From the NCBI RefSeq assembly GCF_001904745.1, contig NZ_MRCD01000012.1, positions 62,001-126,000 of the forward strand: a stretch of DNA of 64,000 bases, given 5' to 3'. The notes below the pieces were generated by a model. That model saw only the letters and a list, made by a program, of their open reading frames with translations, was not told the DNA's origin and did no database searches. This DNA is from Calothrix sp. HK-06. Lineage in GTDB: Bacteria; Cyanobacteriota; Cyanobacteriia; Cyanobacteriales; Nostocaceae. The stretch's first letter is position 1. Every line of letters begins with the position of its first letter. This document shows, one piece after another, positions 57,404-64,000 of this stretch. Position numbers and translations under genes: made by a program.

Positions 57404-57747
57404 TTTTTAGAGAAAGGGCTAGGTTGAAATTGGCTAAAGTTATTATTAATTTGATTACTTAACTCTTTTTCATATTCAGCTTTATATTCCGCAATTATCT
57501 CCTGTAGGGGTCTAAAAGCCCAATTTAAAAAAAGCGAAGCTGTCTCTTAGCTGTAATCTCCTTCTGTAACACCATTTCTCCATTGATAAAGCTCATAAAC
57601 TTCTGAAGGAATTTTAAATGGTAAATCTTTAACTAAATTTTCTATCTCGTTTCTTGATAAACCTGGTTGTAGATAGTTAATATATGAGGACTTATGTTTA
57701 ATTATCCACTTTAAGATTCGGTCTAGAGCTTCGGTTAAATCTGACAT
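57404..57747 (-). pseudogene. SMI1/KNR4 family gene interrupted by a stop codon
   Basis: From ATG 57747: MSDLTEALDRILKWIIKH, LPFKIPSEVYELYQWRNGVT then GDYS and a TAA. In the same frame the protein resumes ETASLFLNWAFRPLQEIIAE and continues to KFRR near 57404 before meeting the DUF6745 debris. SMI1/KNR4 proteins are immunity or scaffold proteins of polymorphic-toxin and related systems and share genomic neighbourhoods with LRV proteins in cyanobacteria. Stop plus missing C-terminus make it inactive. Confidence 0.7.
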
Positions 57748-57945
57748 GGTTATCTTTAAATAAATACTGTTTTTTCCGGGTATGCTTTATTTGTGCTATT
57801 CTTGAATGTAGCATTAAAAAGTGTAGCTGCAAGGTAGTATTTTATGAAATCTATAAGCATTGAATTAACTTAAAACTGCCGATTATGTTGGGTTACGCTG
57901 TGCTGCACCCAACCTAAGAACTCCCCAACCTGCTACGAATTATTT

Positions 57946-57987
57946 AACCAATAACCCATCCGTTACATCCGCTCATCATCCGTTGCC
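57946..57987. repeat. CGGATGTAA hairpin repeat, right half only (copy 5)
   Basis: ATTTAACCAATAACCCATCC...GTTACATCCGCTCATCATCC...GTTGCC corresponds to the right arm of copies 2 and 3. No left arm is present upstream. It ends 3 bases before the ATG of the SWIM gene, so it sits where that gene's ribosome site should be. Confidence 0.75.
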
Positions 57988-57990
57988 AAT

Positions 57991-60012
57991 ATGCTACGTC
58001 AAGATTTACTTGCACTTACAACAGATGATTTGACTGTCCTCAGCAACCGAGGATTAGTTAAACGCGCGTTCAAAGAACTTGAAGAGGGAGAATTATCTTA
58101 CGACATAACACAAGATGCTCAGGGTAATATTTCTATACGCTGGTCAGATGTTGAATGTGTTTTGCCTGCTACCGAAGAATTAAGCGACCGTCATTGTAAT
58201 TGTTCTGCTACTACTGTTTGTCGTCATCTTATTCGTTCGATTCTAATTTACCAACGTACCCAGCTTCTTAAACCCAATTCTTCACCTCAAACCTCTTCAC
58301 AATTTTGGAACCCTGGTGATATCAGCGATGCGGAATTAAGTAATTATTTTAATAAAGCTACTATTACGCGCGCTAAAAGTGAGTTTAATTCTGGTCATGT
58401 TATCGAACTTATCAAAAGTAACAAACCTGTTGCCCGTATTCATACTTTAGCTTATACGGTGAGATTCTTAGTTCCAGGTGATATTCGTTATACTTACTGT
58501 GATTGCTCTGAACCTGCTCCCTGTAAGCATGTTCTTTATAGTGTTTGGCCTTTTCGCAAACTTCAACCTGAACAAATTAGCGGTATTATTTCTACTCAAC
58601 AAGAAGCGGCGCCTATTCCAGTTGATATATTAAATGATATTGAAGATAATTTAATATCATTGCTCTCAAGCGGTATTAGAGGTATTAATAAAGCTAATAT
58701 TGGTCGTTTACGGCGCCTTGAACAAAATTGTCGCACTTCTTCCTTAATTTGGTTAGCGGAAATTATTGCAGAAATTATACAAGAAATAGAACGTTATGAA
58801 TCTCGTGACGCGCGCTTTTCTTCCACACGTGTAGTTGAACTTGTCGGAGAACTTTGTATTCGTATTGATGCTATACGTAATGACACAGGTGCCGTGCCCC
58901 AATTATTTATTCGCGGTTCCCAAACTGATAAACTTACTGATATAGGCGCCGCACGATTAATTAGTTTAGGTTGTGGTGTACAAGTGTGTCATAAAAATGT
59001 ACAGTTAACTACTTACCTTTAAGATACCGACTCTGGTAGTGTTGTTGCTATTTGCCATGATTTTCCTGACTCTCAAGATGATAACCCTGTTGACTTTTGG
59101 CAGTTAGCTCAAAATAATGCAGTAAAACAAGTCTCGTTTGCTACTTTGAGTGCTGGGCAAATGTTGGTGAAAGCAGGGAAGCGAACACCTAATTATCAAT
59201 TTTTGCCGGGACGCACGCAAGTAGTAGTCAATCCTCAAACTTTTGAATGGGAATCATTACGGCCACCTTTACTGGTTGAAAATTTTAACTCACTGCGCGC
59301 GTATTTGGATTTATTACCCCCTACTTCGCTTCGTCCCAGAAGACTGACTGAGAATTTCCACGTTTTCCAAATTCATCAACTGCAAAGTGTTGATTTTTGT
59401 AACGTTGAGCAAGTAGTCAAAGCTAAACTTTTTGACCAAAATAATAATCAAGCTATCTTAAAATTTCCATATTTATATAGAAGTAGAATTGGTACAGAAG
59501 TTTTATTAGAGTATCTTACACAACCACTATTATTTGTTGCAGGTCATGCTTATTTAACTACTGAAGGTTTAGTAATTATACCTATTTCTTTGATTTTTAA
59601 GGTGGATAAGAAGCGGGTTATACTTCAACCTTGGATTTGTGGCACCGATGTTCAAAGAATTAAGTATGAGAGTAAATTATTAAATGATTCTCAGTTATAA
59701 TTATTTAATAAGCATCCAATAAACTTGTTTTTAGAACAGTTACAGCAAGTTTTAAGTGATTTATTTATTTTAGGTTTGGAAAGAGTTGATGCACAAGTTA
59801 TATATGAGTGGCAAAGAGTTTATAATTTTGGTCAGAAAGTAGGGTTTTGTTCTTTGCTAGAACCTATGAGTAAGTTTATAAAGTTTTTTGAACAAAAGTT
59901 GGAAGAGAAAAATGGCGCCGTGATTTCTGAAGCGGTTACGGATTTTAATTTTTCTGTAAGTCAATTGGTACTTGATATTTGTGTTTTGATTAGGTTATGT
60001 CAAGATATATAA
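57991..60012 (+). pseudogene. SWIM zinc-finger protein gene interrupted by two in-frame TAA codons
   Basis: One frame runs from ATG 57991 to TAA at 60012 with TAA at 59020-59022 and 59698-59700; sequence on both sides continues smoothly (QLTTYL-stop-DTDSGSVVAICHDFP; LLNDSQL-stop-LFNKHPINLFLEQL). Two SWIM Cys-x-Cys...Cys-x-His motifs are seen: HCNCSATTVCRHLI (near residue 68) and YCDCSEPAPCKHVL (near 170). About 670 codons, the length of the YehQ-like SWIM proteins of MoxR-vWA systems. No RBS is visible, because a repeat half abuts the start. The N-terminal 343 residues might still be made. Confidence 0.8.
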
Positions 60013-60024
60013 CTGTCTTTGATA

Positions 60025-60047
60025 GGGCAGGCAGGGATGCCTGCTCC
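60025..60047. repeat. inverted repeat of the 1679-1702 family
   Basis: GGGCAGGCA-GGGA-TGCCTGCTCC just after the SWIM gene and before the convergent DUF218 gene; one mismatch between arms. Possible bidirectional transcription stop. Confidence 0.65.
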
Positions 60048-60078
60048 ACAAGAGATTATATTAAGATTTTATAAGGTT

Positions 60079-60756
60079 TTAATAATTTTTGAATAATGCA
60101 TAAATATATGCTATTGCTTCTGTGATTACTGTACGTACCCCTTCACTGGAACTCCACCATCTTTTTGTATCATAACTGTGGGAAAGAGCGGCAATTACAC
60201 CAATTTTTGTATTCGGTAATACTCTTTTATATAGCATCCAGCTTCGTCGTGCGTGTACGTCGTCGCTAAATAAGTTCATTGATTCAAGTTTTATTTGGGA
60301 TGTTGCTAGTTTTTCTTTTAAGGCAATAGCTGATGCATATGTTCTATCTTTTCTGACATCTGGTGTTGGTATTGGTATTATTTTCTCACTGTCGGCGCCC
60401 ATTGCTTTTAATGTGGAGAAAGCAAGGTTTGCAAAATCTTTATATTCAGATAAATAATATCCCCTTTGTAGGGGAATGCCTGTAGTTATTATATGAGTAT
60501 ATGAACCCATTTGAAATTCATTTAATGCTTGTTTTAATGCTTCGTCTGCAAGCCATCCTTCGACTACTAGTATATTCGCTTTGATAGGGGAGGTAACAGC
60601 AAGAAATGGTTGAATTTGAGTGATTATAAGTGTTATTAAAGCTAAGATAAGTATAGTTGTTACTATCCAGCCTTGTAGTGTTAGTGTCAACATTTCTTGC
60701 CGTTTTACTAATTTAATTCCAAAAGGCTTTTTCCTTTGACGAATTTTATTTCGCAT
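60079..60756 (-). CDS. DUF218 (YdcF/SanA/ElyC-like) membrane protein
   Basis: 225 residues. Basic N-terminus, one membrane span (GWIVTTILILALITLIITQIQP), then the DUF218 domain outside: ANILVVEGWLADEALKQAL, GSYTHIITTGIPLQRG, DRTYASAIALKEKL, LFSDDVHARRSWMLYKRVL. Family members (SanA, ElyC) affect envelope integrity and peptidoglycan-precursor handling; the activity is unknown. It starts 4 bases after the stop of the DUF2301 gene, so both are in one operon. Confidence 0.85.
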   Translation of the reverse strand: MRNKIRQRKKPFGIKLVKRQEMLTLTLQGWIVTTILILALITLIITQIQPFLAVTSPIKANILVVEGWLADEALKQALNEFQMGSYTHIITTGIPLQRGYYLSEYKDFANLAFSTLKAMGADSEKIIPIPTPDVRKDRTYASAIALKEKLATSQIKLESMNLFSDDVHARRSWMLYKRVLPNTKIGVIAALSHSYDTKRWWSSSEGVRTVITEAIAYIYALFKNY

Positions 60757-60760
60757 TCAG

Positions 60761-61399
60761 TTATGTTGAAGGTTGTTCCTTTTGTTGTCCTTTCAAGTAA
60801 GCAAACACTGATTTGTCTCCAATATCCGGAGGAATTGCTTGGATTAATTTACGTATTGCAAAGACTACGAAAAATATAGCCCAAATTCCTAACAACGCGC
60901 GCTCCCATTGTAATGGTAATATTCCTAGCATGTGTCCTAGTAGTAGTGTGGGTACTAGGGGAGTTAAAATTTTTGTTTCTAGACGATTAAAACAAAATGC
61001 TTCTTTGAAGAATATACCTGTGAGCGCTGCAAATGTAAAACCTATTCCTAGTATGGCTAATGGATGGGTGTATACGGTTACTGCAAAGGGTTGGGGGTCT
61101 GTATGTGCGACAAATAAAGCTGCGATACTACCAATTGCCCAGAATGCTTGTAACGCTCGATGCAGTGCTGCCATGTATATGTGGATGCATAGTAAGCTGA
61201 CACCTAGAGCTATACTAAAGCAGGTGTATAGGGGTGTTAGGAGTGGGTAGATTTCGGGGTTGTTATTGAATAATACTAACAAGGCGCCTGTTGCGAAGCA
61301 TGATGCTGCTACTGCTAGACCTGCACGGTAGATTATTACTCCCCGACGGTCGTGTGAATCTACTGTGAATTCGCCAAATTGTCCTTGATATACTTCCAT
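60761..61399 (-). CDS. DUF2301 (Ycf36-like) integral membrane protein
   Basis: 212 residues with six hydrophobic segments: IIYRAGLAVAASCFATGALLV, PLYTCFSIALGVSLLCIHIYM, ALQAFWAIGSIAALFVAH, HPLAILGIGFTFAALTGIFF, ILTPLVPTLLLGHMLGILP and ALLGIWAIFFVVFAIRKL. The pattern GIFFKEAFCFNRLETK is characteristic of this family, conserved in cyanobacteria and plastids (Ycf36). Function unknown. Confidence 0.87.
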   Translation of the reverse strand: MEVYQGQFGEFTVDSHDRRGVIIYRAGLAVAASCFATGALLVLFNNNPEIYPLLTPLYTCFSIALGVSLLCIHIYMAALHRALQAFWAIGSIAALFVAHTDPQPFAVTVYTHPLAILGIGFTFAALTGIFFKEAFCFNRLETKILTPLVPTLLLGHMLGILPLQWERALLGIWAIFFVVFAIRKLIQAIPPDIGDKSVFAYLKGQQKEQPST

Positions 61400-61431
61400 A
61401 TTAAAATTCCTTTGCGGGTGGGTTAGGATGA

Positions 61432-61487
61432 GGGCGGGTTTACATATATCGTAATGGGTGATGAAGATTTTGGGTTAACCCGCCCCT
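61432..61487. repeat. inverted repeat GGGCGGGTT ... AACCCGCCC
   Basis: Nine-base arms at 61432-61440 and 61477-61485, overlapping the 3' end of the SAM hydrolase gene; likely its terminator and part of a dispersed GC-rich repeat. Confidence 0.6.
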
Positions 61488-62263
61488 ACCTCTACCGTTT
61501 GCGCTAATTGTATATTTAACTGTTGTTGGGCGTTGCCTCTATTAATTGCTATTTCTACCCAACCTTCACTTCCTACTAGTGCAATTGCACTACCTACGGG
61601 CACACTATTATATGTTGCTCCTCCTTTTATCTTTAAGTTATCTACTACGATATGCCAAGTTTTACCTTCTACGTAGCTTCCGGGTATGTTGGTGATTAGA
61701 TTTCCGAATATGTCTATATATTGGATGCAACCTACGGCGCCTGTGGTAATGTAACAGCATTTCGGTAAGTCAAGTTCTACCAAACTATCTATATCTATTT
61801 CCCTACCTAAATTTTCAATTTTGACACCACTGGCAAGATGTGCAGCGCAAGGGGCAAAGATGTCTCGACCGTGAAAGGTATGGCTAGGATTTGGGACTCT
61901 CCAATACTGTGGGTTTGTTAGTTCTACTGCCCGAATCGCTCGACTTTGACTTAATACCCCACTAGTTATGCCATTATCCGGCGCCACCAAAAACCCATGT
62001 GCAAATTCTACGGCAACGGCACGTCGCGTACTTCCAACACCTGGGTCAACTACTGCTATGTGTACTGTTCCATCAGGAAAATAGGGACAAGCACTCATTA
62101 AACAAAACCGCGCAGCAGCTATATTTTGCGGTGGAATTTGGTGCGTTAAGTCTATTACCCTGATTTCTGGGTTAATTCGAGCTATTACACCCTTCATTAC
62201 ACCGACATAAATATCACTTAAACCAAAATCGCTTAACAAGGTAAGCAGTTGTGGAGAAATCAT
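61475..62263 (-). CDS. SAM hydroxide adenosyltransferase (DUF62, chlorinase/fluorinase family)
   Basis: 262 residues from ATG 62263 (the frame runs on to 62326 but loses family similarity). Motifs: LLTLLSDFGLSDIYVGVMKG, DLTHQIPPQNI, HIAVVDPGVGSTRRAVAVE (catalytic Asp in VDPGVG), LVAPDNGITSGVL, HTFHGRDIFAPCAAHLASG. The Asp-Arg-His set of the hydrolase subgroup is present, so it should split SAM with water into adenosine and methionine rather than act as a halogenase. Confidence 0.88.
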   Translation of the reverse strand: MISPQLLTLLSDFGLSDIYVGVMKGVIARINPEIRVIDLTHQIPPQNIAAARFCLMSACPYFPDGTVHIAVVDPGVGSTRRAVAVEFAHGFLVAPDNGITSGVLSQSRAIRAVELTNPQYWRVPNPSHTFHGRDIFAPCAAHLASGVKIENLGREIDIDSLVELDLPKCCYITTGAVGCIQYIDIFGNLITNIPGSYVEGKTWHIVVDNLKIKGGATYNSVPVGSAIALVGSEGWVEIAINRGNAQQQLNIQLAQTVEVGAG

Positions 62264-62319
62264 CGTGTTATCACATAGACACTTATCTTGCTTGCTACAT
62301 GATAAATAATTACATTTCT

Positions 62320-62333
62320 GTAACAACAGTTAC
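62320..62333 (+). promoter_or_regulatory. NtcA-box consensus GTAN8TAC
   Basis: GTAACAACAGTTAC is a perfect GTA-N8-TAC match, 63 bases before the start of the 51-residue gene, with TATATT at 62345-62350. NtcA is the cyanobacterial nitrogen-control activator/repressor. The spacing to a -10 is shorter than the usual activator arrangement, so repression is as possible as activation. Confidence 0.55.
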
Positions 62334-62396
62334 CGAATTTATGCTATATTATGATTACAAGACATAGATATTTATAGATGATAGAGGCAAATTACT

Positions 62397-62552
62397 ATGA
62401 TTCGTAATAAGTTTGAGGCTGCTGAAAAAGCACGCGAAGCACACAAACAAAGCATTAAGAAGAATTTAGAGCATCGTCTAGAAGTTGCTAGAACCAAAGG
62501 TGATGAGAACTTAATTCGTCAAATTGAAGCTGAGATGCAGTATTTCAATTAA
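62397..62552 (+). CDS. 51-residue conserved-looking small protein (PirA-like candidate)
   Basis: MIRNKFEAAEKAREAHKQ at the start, then SIKKNLEHRLEVARTKGD and ending EAEMQYFN. Highly helical and charged. AGAGG lies 12 bases upstream. The length is the same as that of PirA, the 51-residue PII-interacting regulator of arginine synthesis in Synechocystis, and an NtcA-like box precedes it, which is the control expected for a nitrogen-status protein. I recognise the similarity from size and composition, not from an alignment, so the identification is tentative. Confidence 0.7.
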   Translation: MIRNKFEAAEKAREAHKQSIKKNLEHRLEVARTKGDENLIRQIEAEMQYFN

Positions 62553-62570
62553 CCCATCACCAATTGTTGT

Positions 62571-62600
62571 TGTAGAGACGTTACGTGTAACGTCTCTACA
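62571..62600. repeat. hairpin TGTAGAGACGTTAC-GT-GTAACG...
   Basis: 14-bp perfect arms around GT; third clear copy of the GTAGAGACG palindrome family, between convergent genes, where it can serve as a bidirectional terminator. Confidence 0.82.
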
Positions 62601-62609
62601 CATGTTGTT

Positions 62610-63479
62610 TTACAAAATTATTCCCAACATCCCCAAAATCTCATTCACAGGAGCTTTGCTAATTTCTAGCTCCAGAATTATATTGAACAAATGCTTTGGT
62701 ATATATGTACTTCTAGAAATTGTTTTGCTTCCCGTATTTAATTCCCAGTCATACCAAGGTTGGTCATACTGCTTTCCGTTTTTTTTAGTTACAGTTCTAA
62801 AATGAATTCTTCCCGTTCCTTTTCCTCTGCTTCTCCTTTTGGTACTACTGGTTAACTCAACTGGTAGTACTTCATCGTTTGATGGTTGCTCCGCTTCATC
62901 TGGCTTCCAAATTGGAAGGTAAACTATACCATACTGTTCAAATACTCGTTTGAATCTATACTGGTTATTTCCCCAGTAAACAAAACAGTGAGACTGTGTT
63001 GCTGGTAAATTTGGCTGTGAATTTGCGTCTAAAAATGTAATTCGTTCTTTCCAAAAACAAACTGGTTGAGTCTTTAATACTGAATTTAACCAGTCTGTGT
63101 CCGTCTGTGCTGGTAAAAGAGCAATCGCTTCACTGACTCTGCCACTTGATACTTCGGTTTGTAATTTTGCTATCCACTTGTCTGGATGAGAAGAAGGTGG
63201 GTATAGGAAAAGGCGCCCATTCCACTCATGTTCTAATCCATCATCTATTCTGGTGTAATGGGAATGTGCTGGAATATTCTTATTACCCTCTGCACAAGGG
63301 TCTAAGTCAATCTCATTTAAAACCTGTAGTACTAGGGAGATAATATTTGGTGGAGTATACCATTCATCTAAATGTTGTGTATTCGTTGAATAGTAAGCAC
63401 TTGGATTCTCTTGAGTCACAACGCGCGTTGCTCCCAAGTTTTGGTACTTCAAAGAGTACCGATTGATTACGTTAACCAT
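62610..63479 (-). CDS. Dam-like (phage N6-adenine methyltransferase family) protein with altered motif IV
   Basis: 289 residues. HLDEWYTPPNIISLVLQVLNEIDLDPCAEG and ARIDDGL-like YTRIDDGLEHEWNGRLFL match phage-type DNA N6-adenine methylases (for each: target/SAM region EWYTPP...DLDP). Where those enzymes have the catalytic N/DPPY, this one has LFLYPPSSHPDKW. The C-terminal 80 residues are Arg/Lys-rich (STKRRSRGKGTGRIHF) with a novel-looking basic domain. It may be a diverged methylase or a DNA-binding derivative. Followed upstream by an HTH gene on the other strand. Confidence 0.72.
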   Translation of the reverse strand: MVNVINRYSLKYQNLGATRVVTQENPSAYYSTNTQHLDEWYTPPNIISLVLQVLNEIDLDPCAEGNKNIPAHSHYTRIDDGLEHEWNGRLFLYPPSSHPDKWIAKLQTEVSSGRVSEAIALLPAQTDTDWLNSVLKTQPVCFWKERITFLDANSQPNLPATQSHCFVYWGNNQYRFKRVFEQYGIVYLPIWKPDEAEQPSNDEVLPVELTSSTKRRSRGKGTGRIHFRTVTKKNGKQYDQPWYDWELNTGSKTISRSTYIPKHLFNIILELEISKAPVNEILGMLGIIL

Positions 63480-63775
63480 TTTTAACAGCCATTGTTGATT
63501 TTTCCGCAGAAATCTCTTTTTACGTGTGTTACCGTTCCCGCTTTACCACCAAAGTGTGCTATTAAAACCATGATTAATTCTGTGAATGAGCGTCAGATGG
63601 TATCGGGTTGCAGTATTAAGTTTTGTCTCTTTTGAGAGCTATAGCGTCTGAGTACTTACAAACTGTTACCTCCGCGATTATTTTGATAGTATTGAGAAGT
63701 AAGTTAATTCGCTATTATAAATTAAGCCACTACTGAATATTATAAGCTAAATTCAGTCATGGCGTAACCAAACTT

Positions 63776-64000
63776 ATGAATTTTTCACAGGCTTTGGATA
63801 GAACCCTCGAAAAGTATGGGATTAGTGCTAAGTGGCTGTCTGAGCAAACAGGTGTTTCTCAGCAGATGATTAGTGGCTTTCGGCGGGGGCAACAGCGAAT
63901 TTATTCTGATAGTCTAGAGCGACTATTAGCTGGATTACCCTCGGAAGCTAAGAATTACCTGTTATGCCAATTAGGAGAAGTTGATACAAACAAGATAGAT
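63776..64000 (+). CDS. XRE-type helix-turn-helix protein (3' partial)
   Basis: 75 codons from ATG 63776, still open at the window end. ALDRTLEKYGISAKWLSEQT then GVSQQMISGFRRGQQRIY and LERLLAGLPSEAKNYLL form a Cro/CI-type HTH found in many small cyanobacterial regulators. Divergent from the Dam-like gene with about 300 bases between, in which no gene is seen. The C-terminus and partner domains are outside the window. Confidence 0.75.
   Translation, partial: MNFSQALDRTLEKYGISAKWLSEQTGVSQQMISGFRRGQQRIYSDSLERLLAGLPSEAKNYLLCQLGEVDTNKID

Noticed and set aside
57991..60012. Genetic-code change or stop recoding of TAA
   Set aside because: TAA ends many intact genes in the window, and the neighbouring genes carry deletions and frameshifts, so pseudogene decay is the simpler reading.

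Overview
The window looks like chromosomal DNA of a filamentous, probably heterocyst-forming cyanobacterium (Nostocales type). The evidence is the gene content: a Ycf45-like R3H ATPase, a Ycf36-like DUF2301 protein, three Uma2 (DUF820) loci, a DevBCA-type ABC exporter, a phytochrome-like GAF kinase, variant leucine-rich-repeat and DUF6745 remnants, and the dispersed intergenic palindromes typical of the group. The DNA is AT-rich, yet GGCGCC occurs about 99 times by hand count (about one per 650 bp, where about 3-4 are expected) and I found no GCGATCGC. It therefore appears to carry an alternate highly iterated palindrome in place of HIP1. No tRNA, rRNA or CRISPR array was seen. I cannot name the species.

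Layout. 0-1.6 kb: 3' part of a Ycf45-like ATPase. 2-7 kb: accessory island with a coupled HEPN / KGGVGR-ATPase pair that looks like a conflict-system module, followed by a broken histidine kinase, an IS5-type fragment and a serine-recombinase relative without an evident catalytic serine. 7-16 kb: ordinary genes (fasciclin lipoprotein, HAD phosphatase, Dus, FdhF-like molybdoenzyme, TrmJ-like methylase, serine hydrolase). 16-20 kb: signalling operon made of an OmpR-Hpt regulator that has lost its phosphoacceptor segment, a phytochrome-like GAF-PAS kinase and a CheY-like regulator. 20-25 kb: Uma2 genes, dprA, a phosphoesterase remnant and a papain-like protease with a very acidic tail. 25-31.6 kb: a TetR-type repressor divergent from devB-devC-devA, an FAD monooxygenase and a methyltransferase.

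32-46.6 kb is dense in genes of antibiotic-inactivation families and their relatives: a rifamycin phosphotransferase (rph), three phosphotransferases of the APH/Mph fold (one clearly like the macrolide kinases Mph(B)/Mph(C)), an MFS exporter, VOC proteins, an alpha/beta hydrolase, a GFA protein, a broken DHFR/RibD-like gene, an amine oxidase and an SDR. Single-gene transcription units on both strands, remnants and a 91-bp MITE with a perfect 8-bp target duplication suggest piecemeal acquisition.

46.8-60 kb holds an ABC exporter, an intact DUF4132 protein, a ThDP-dependent decarboxylase and then a graveyard. The graveyard contains a WGR-DUF4132 gene with its middle deleted, a frameshifted variant leucine-rich-repeat gene, the C-terminal third of a DUF5682 gene, DUF6745 and SMI1/KNR4 fragments, and a SWIM zinc-finger gene interrupted by two in-frame TAA codons. 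These families correspond to the accessory proteins of MoxR-vWA type systems (compare E. coli yehI/L/M/P/Q). The MoxR and vWA genes themselves are absent from the window, so the system seems to be decaying. 60-64 kb returns to housekeeping and small regulatory genes, including a 51-aa protein preceded by a perfect NtcA-box consensus and a Dam-like protein with an altered catalytic motif.

A family of 100-160 bp hairpin repeats built from ACGGATGTA-like units occurs five times between genes. Coordinates were read by eye; starts were chosen by ribosome binding sites and conserved N-termini.
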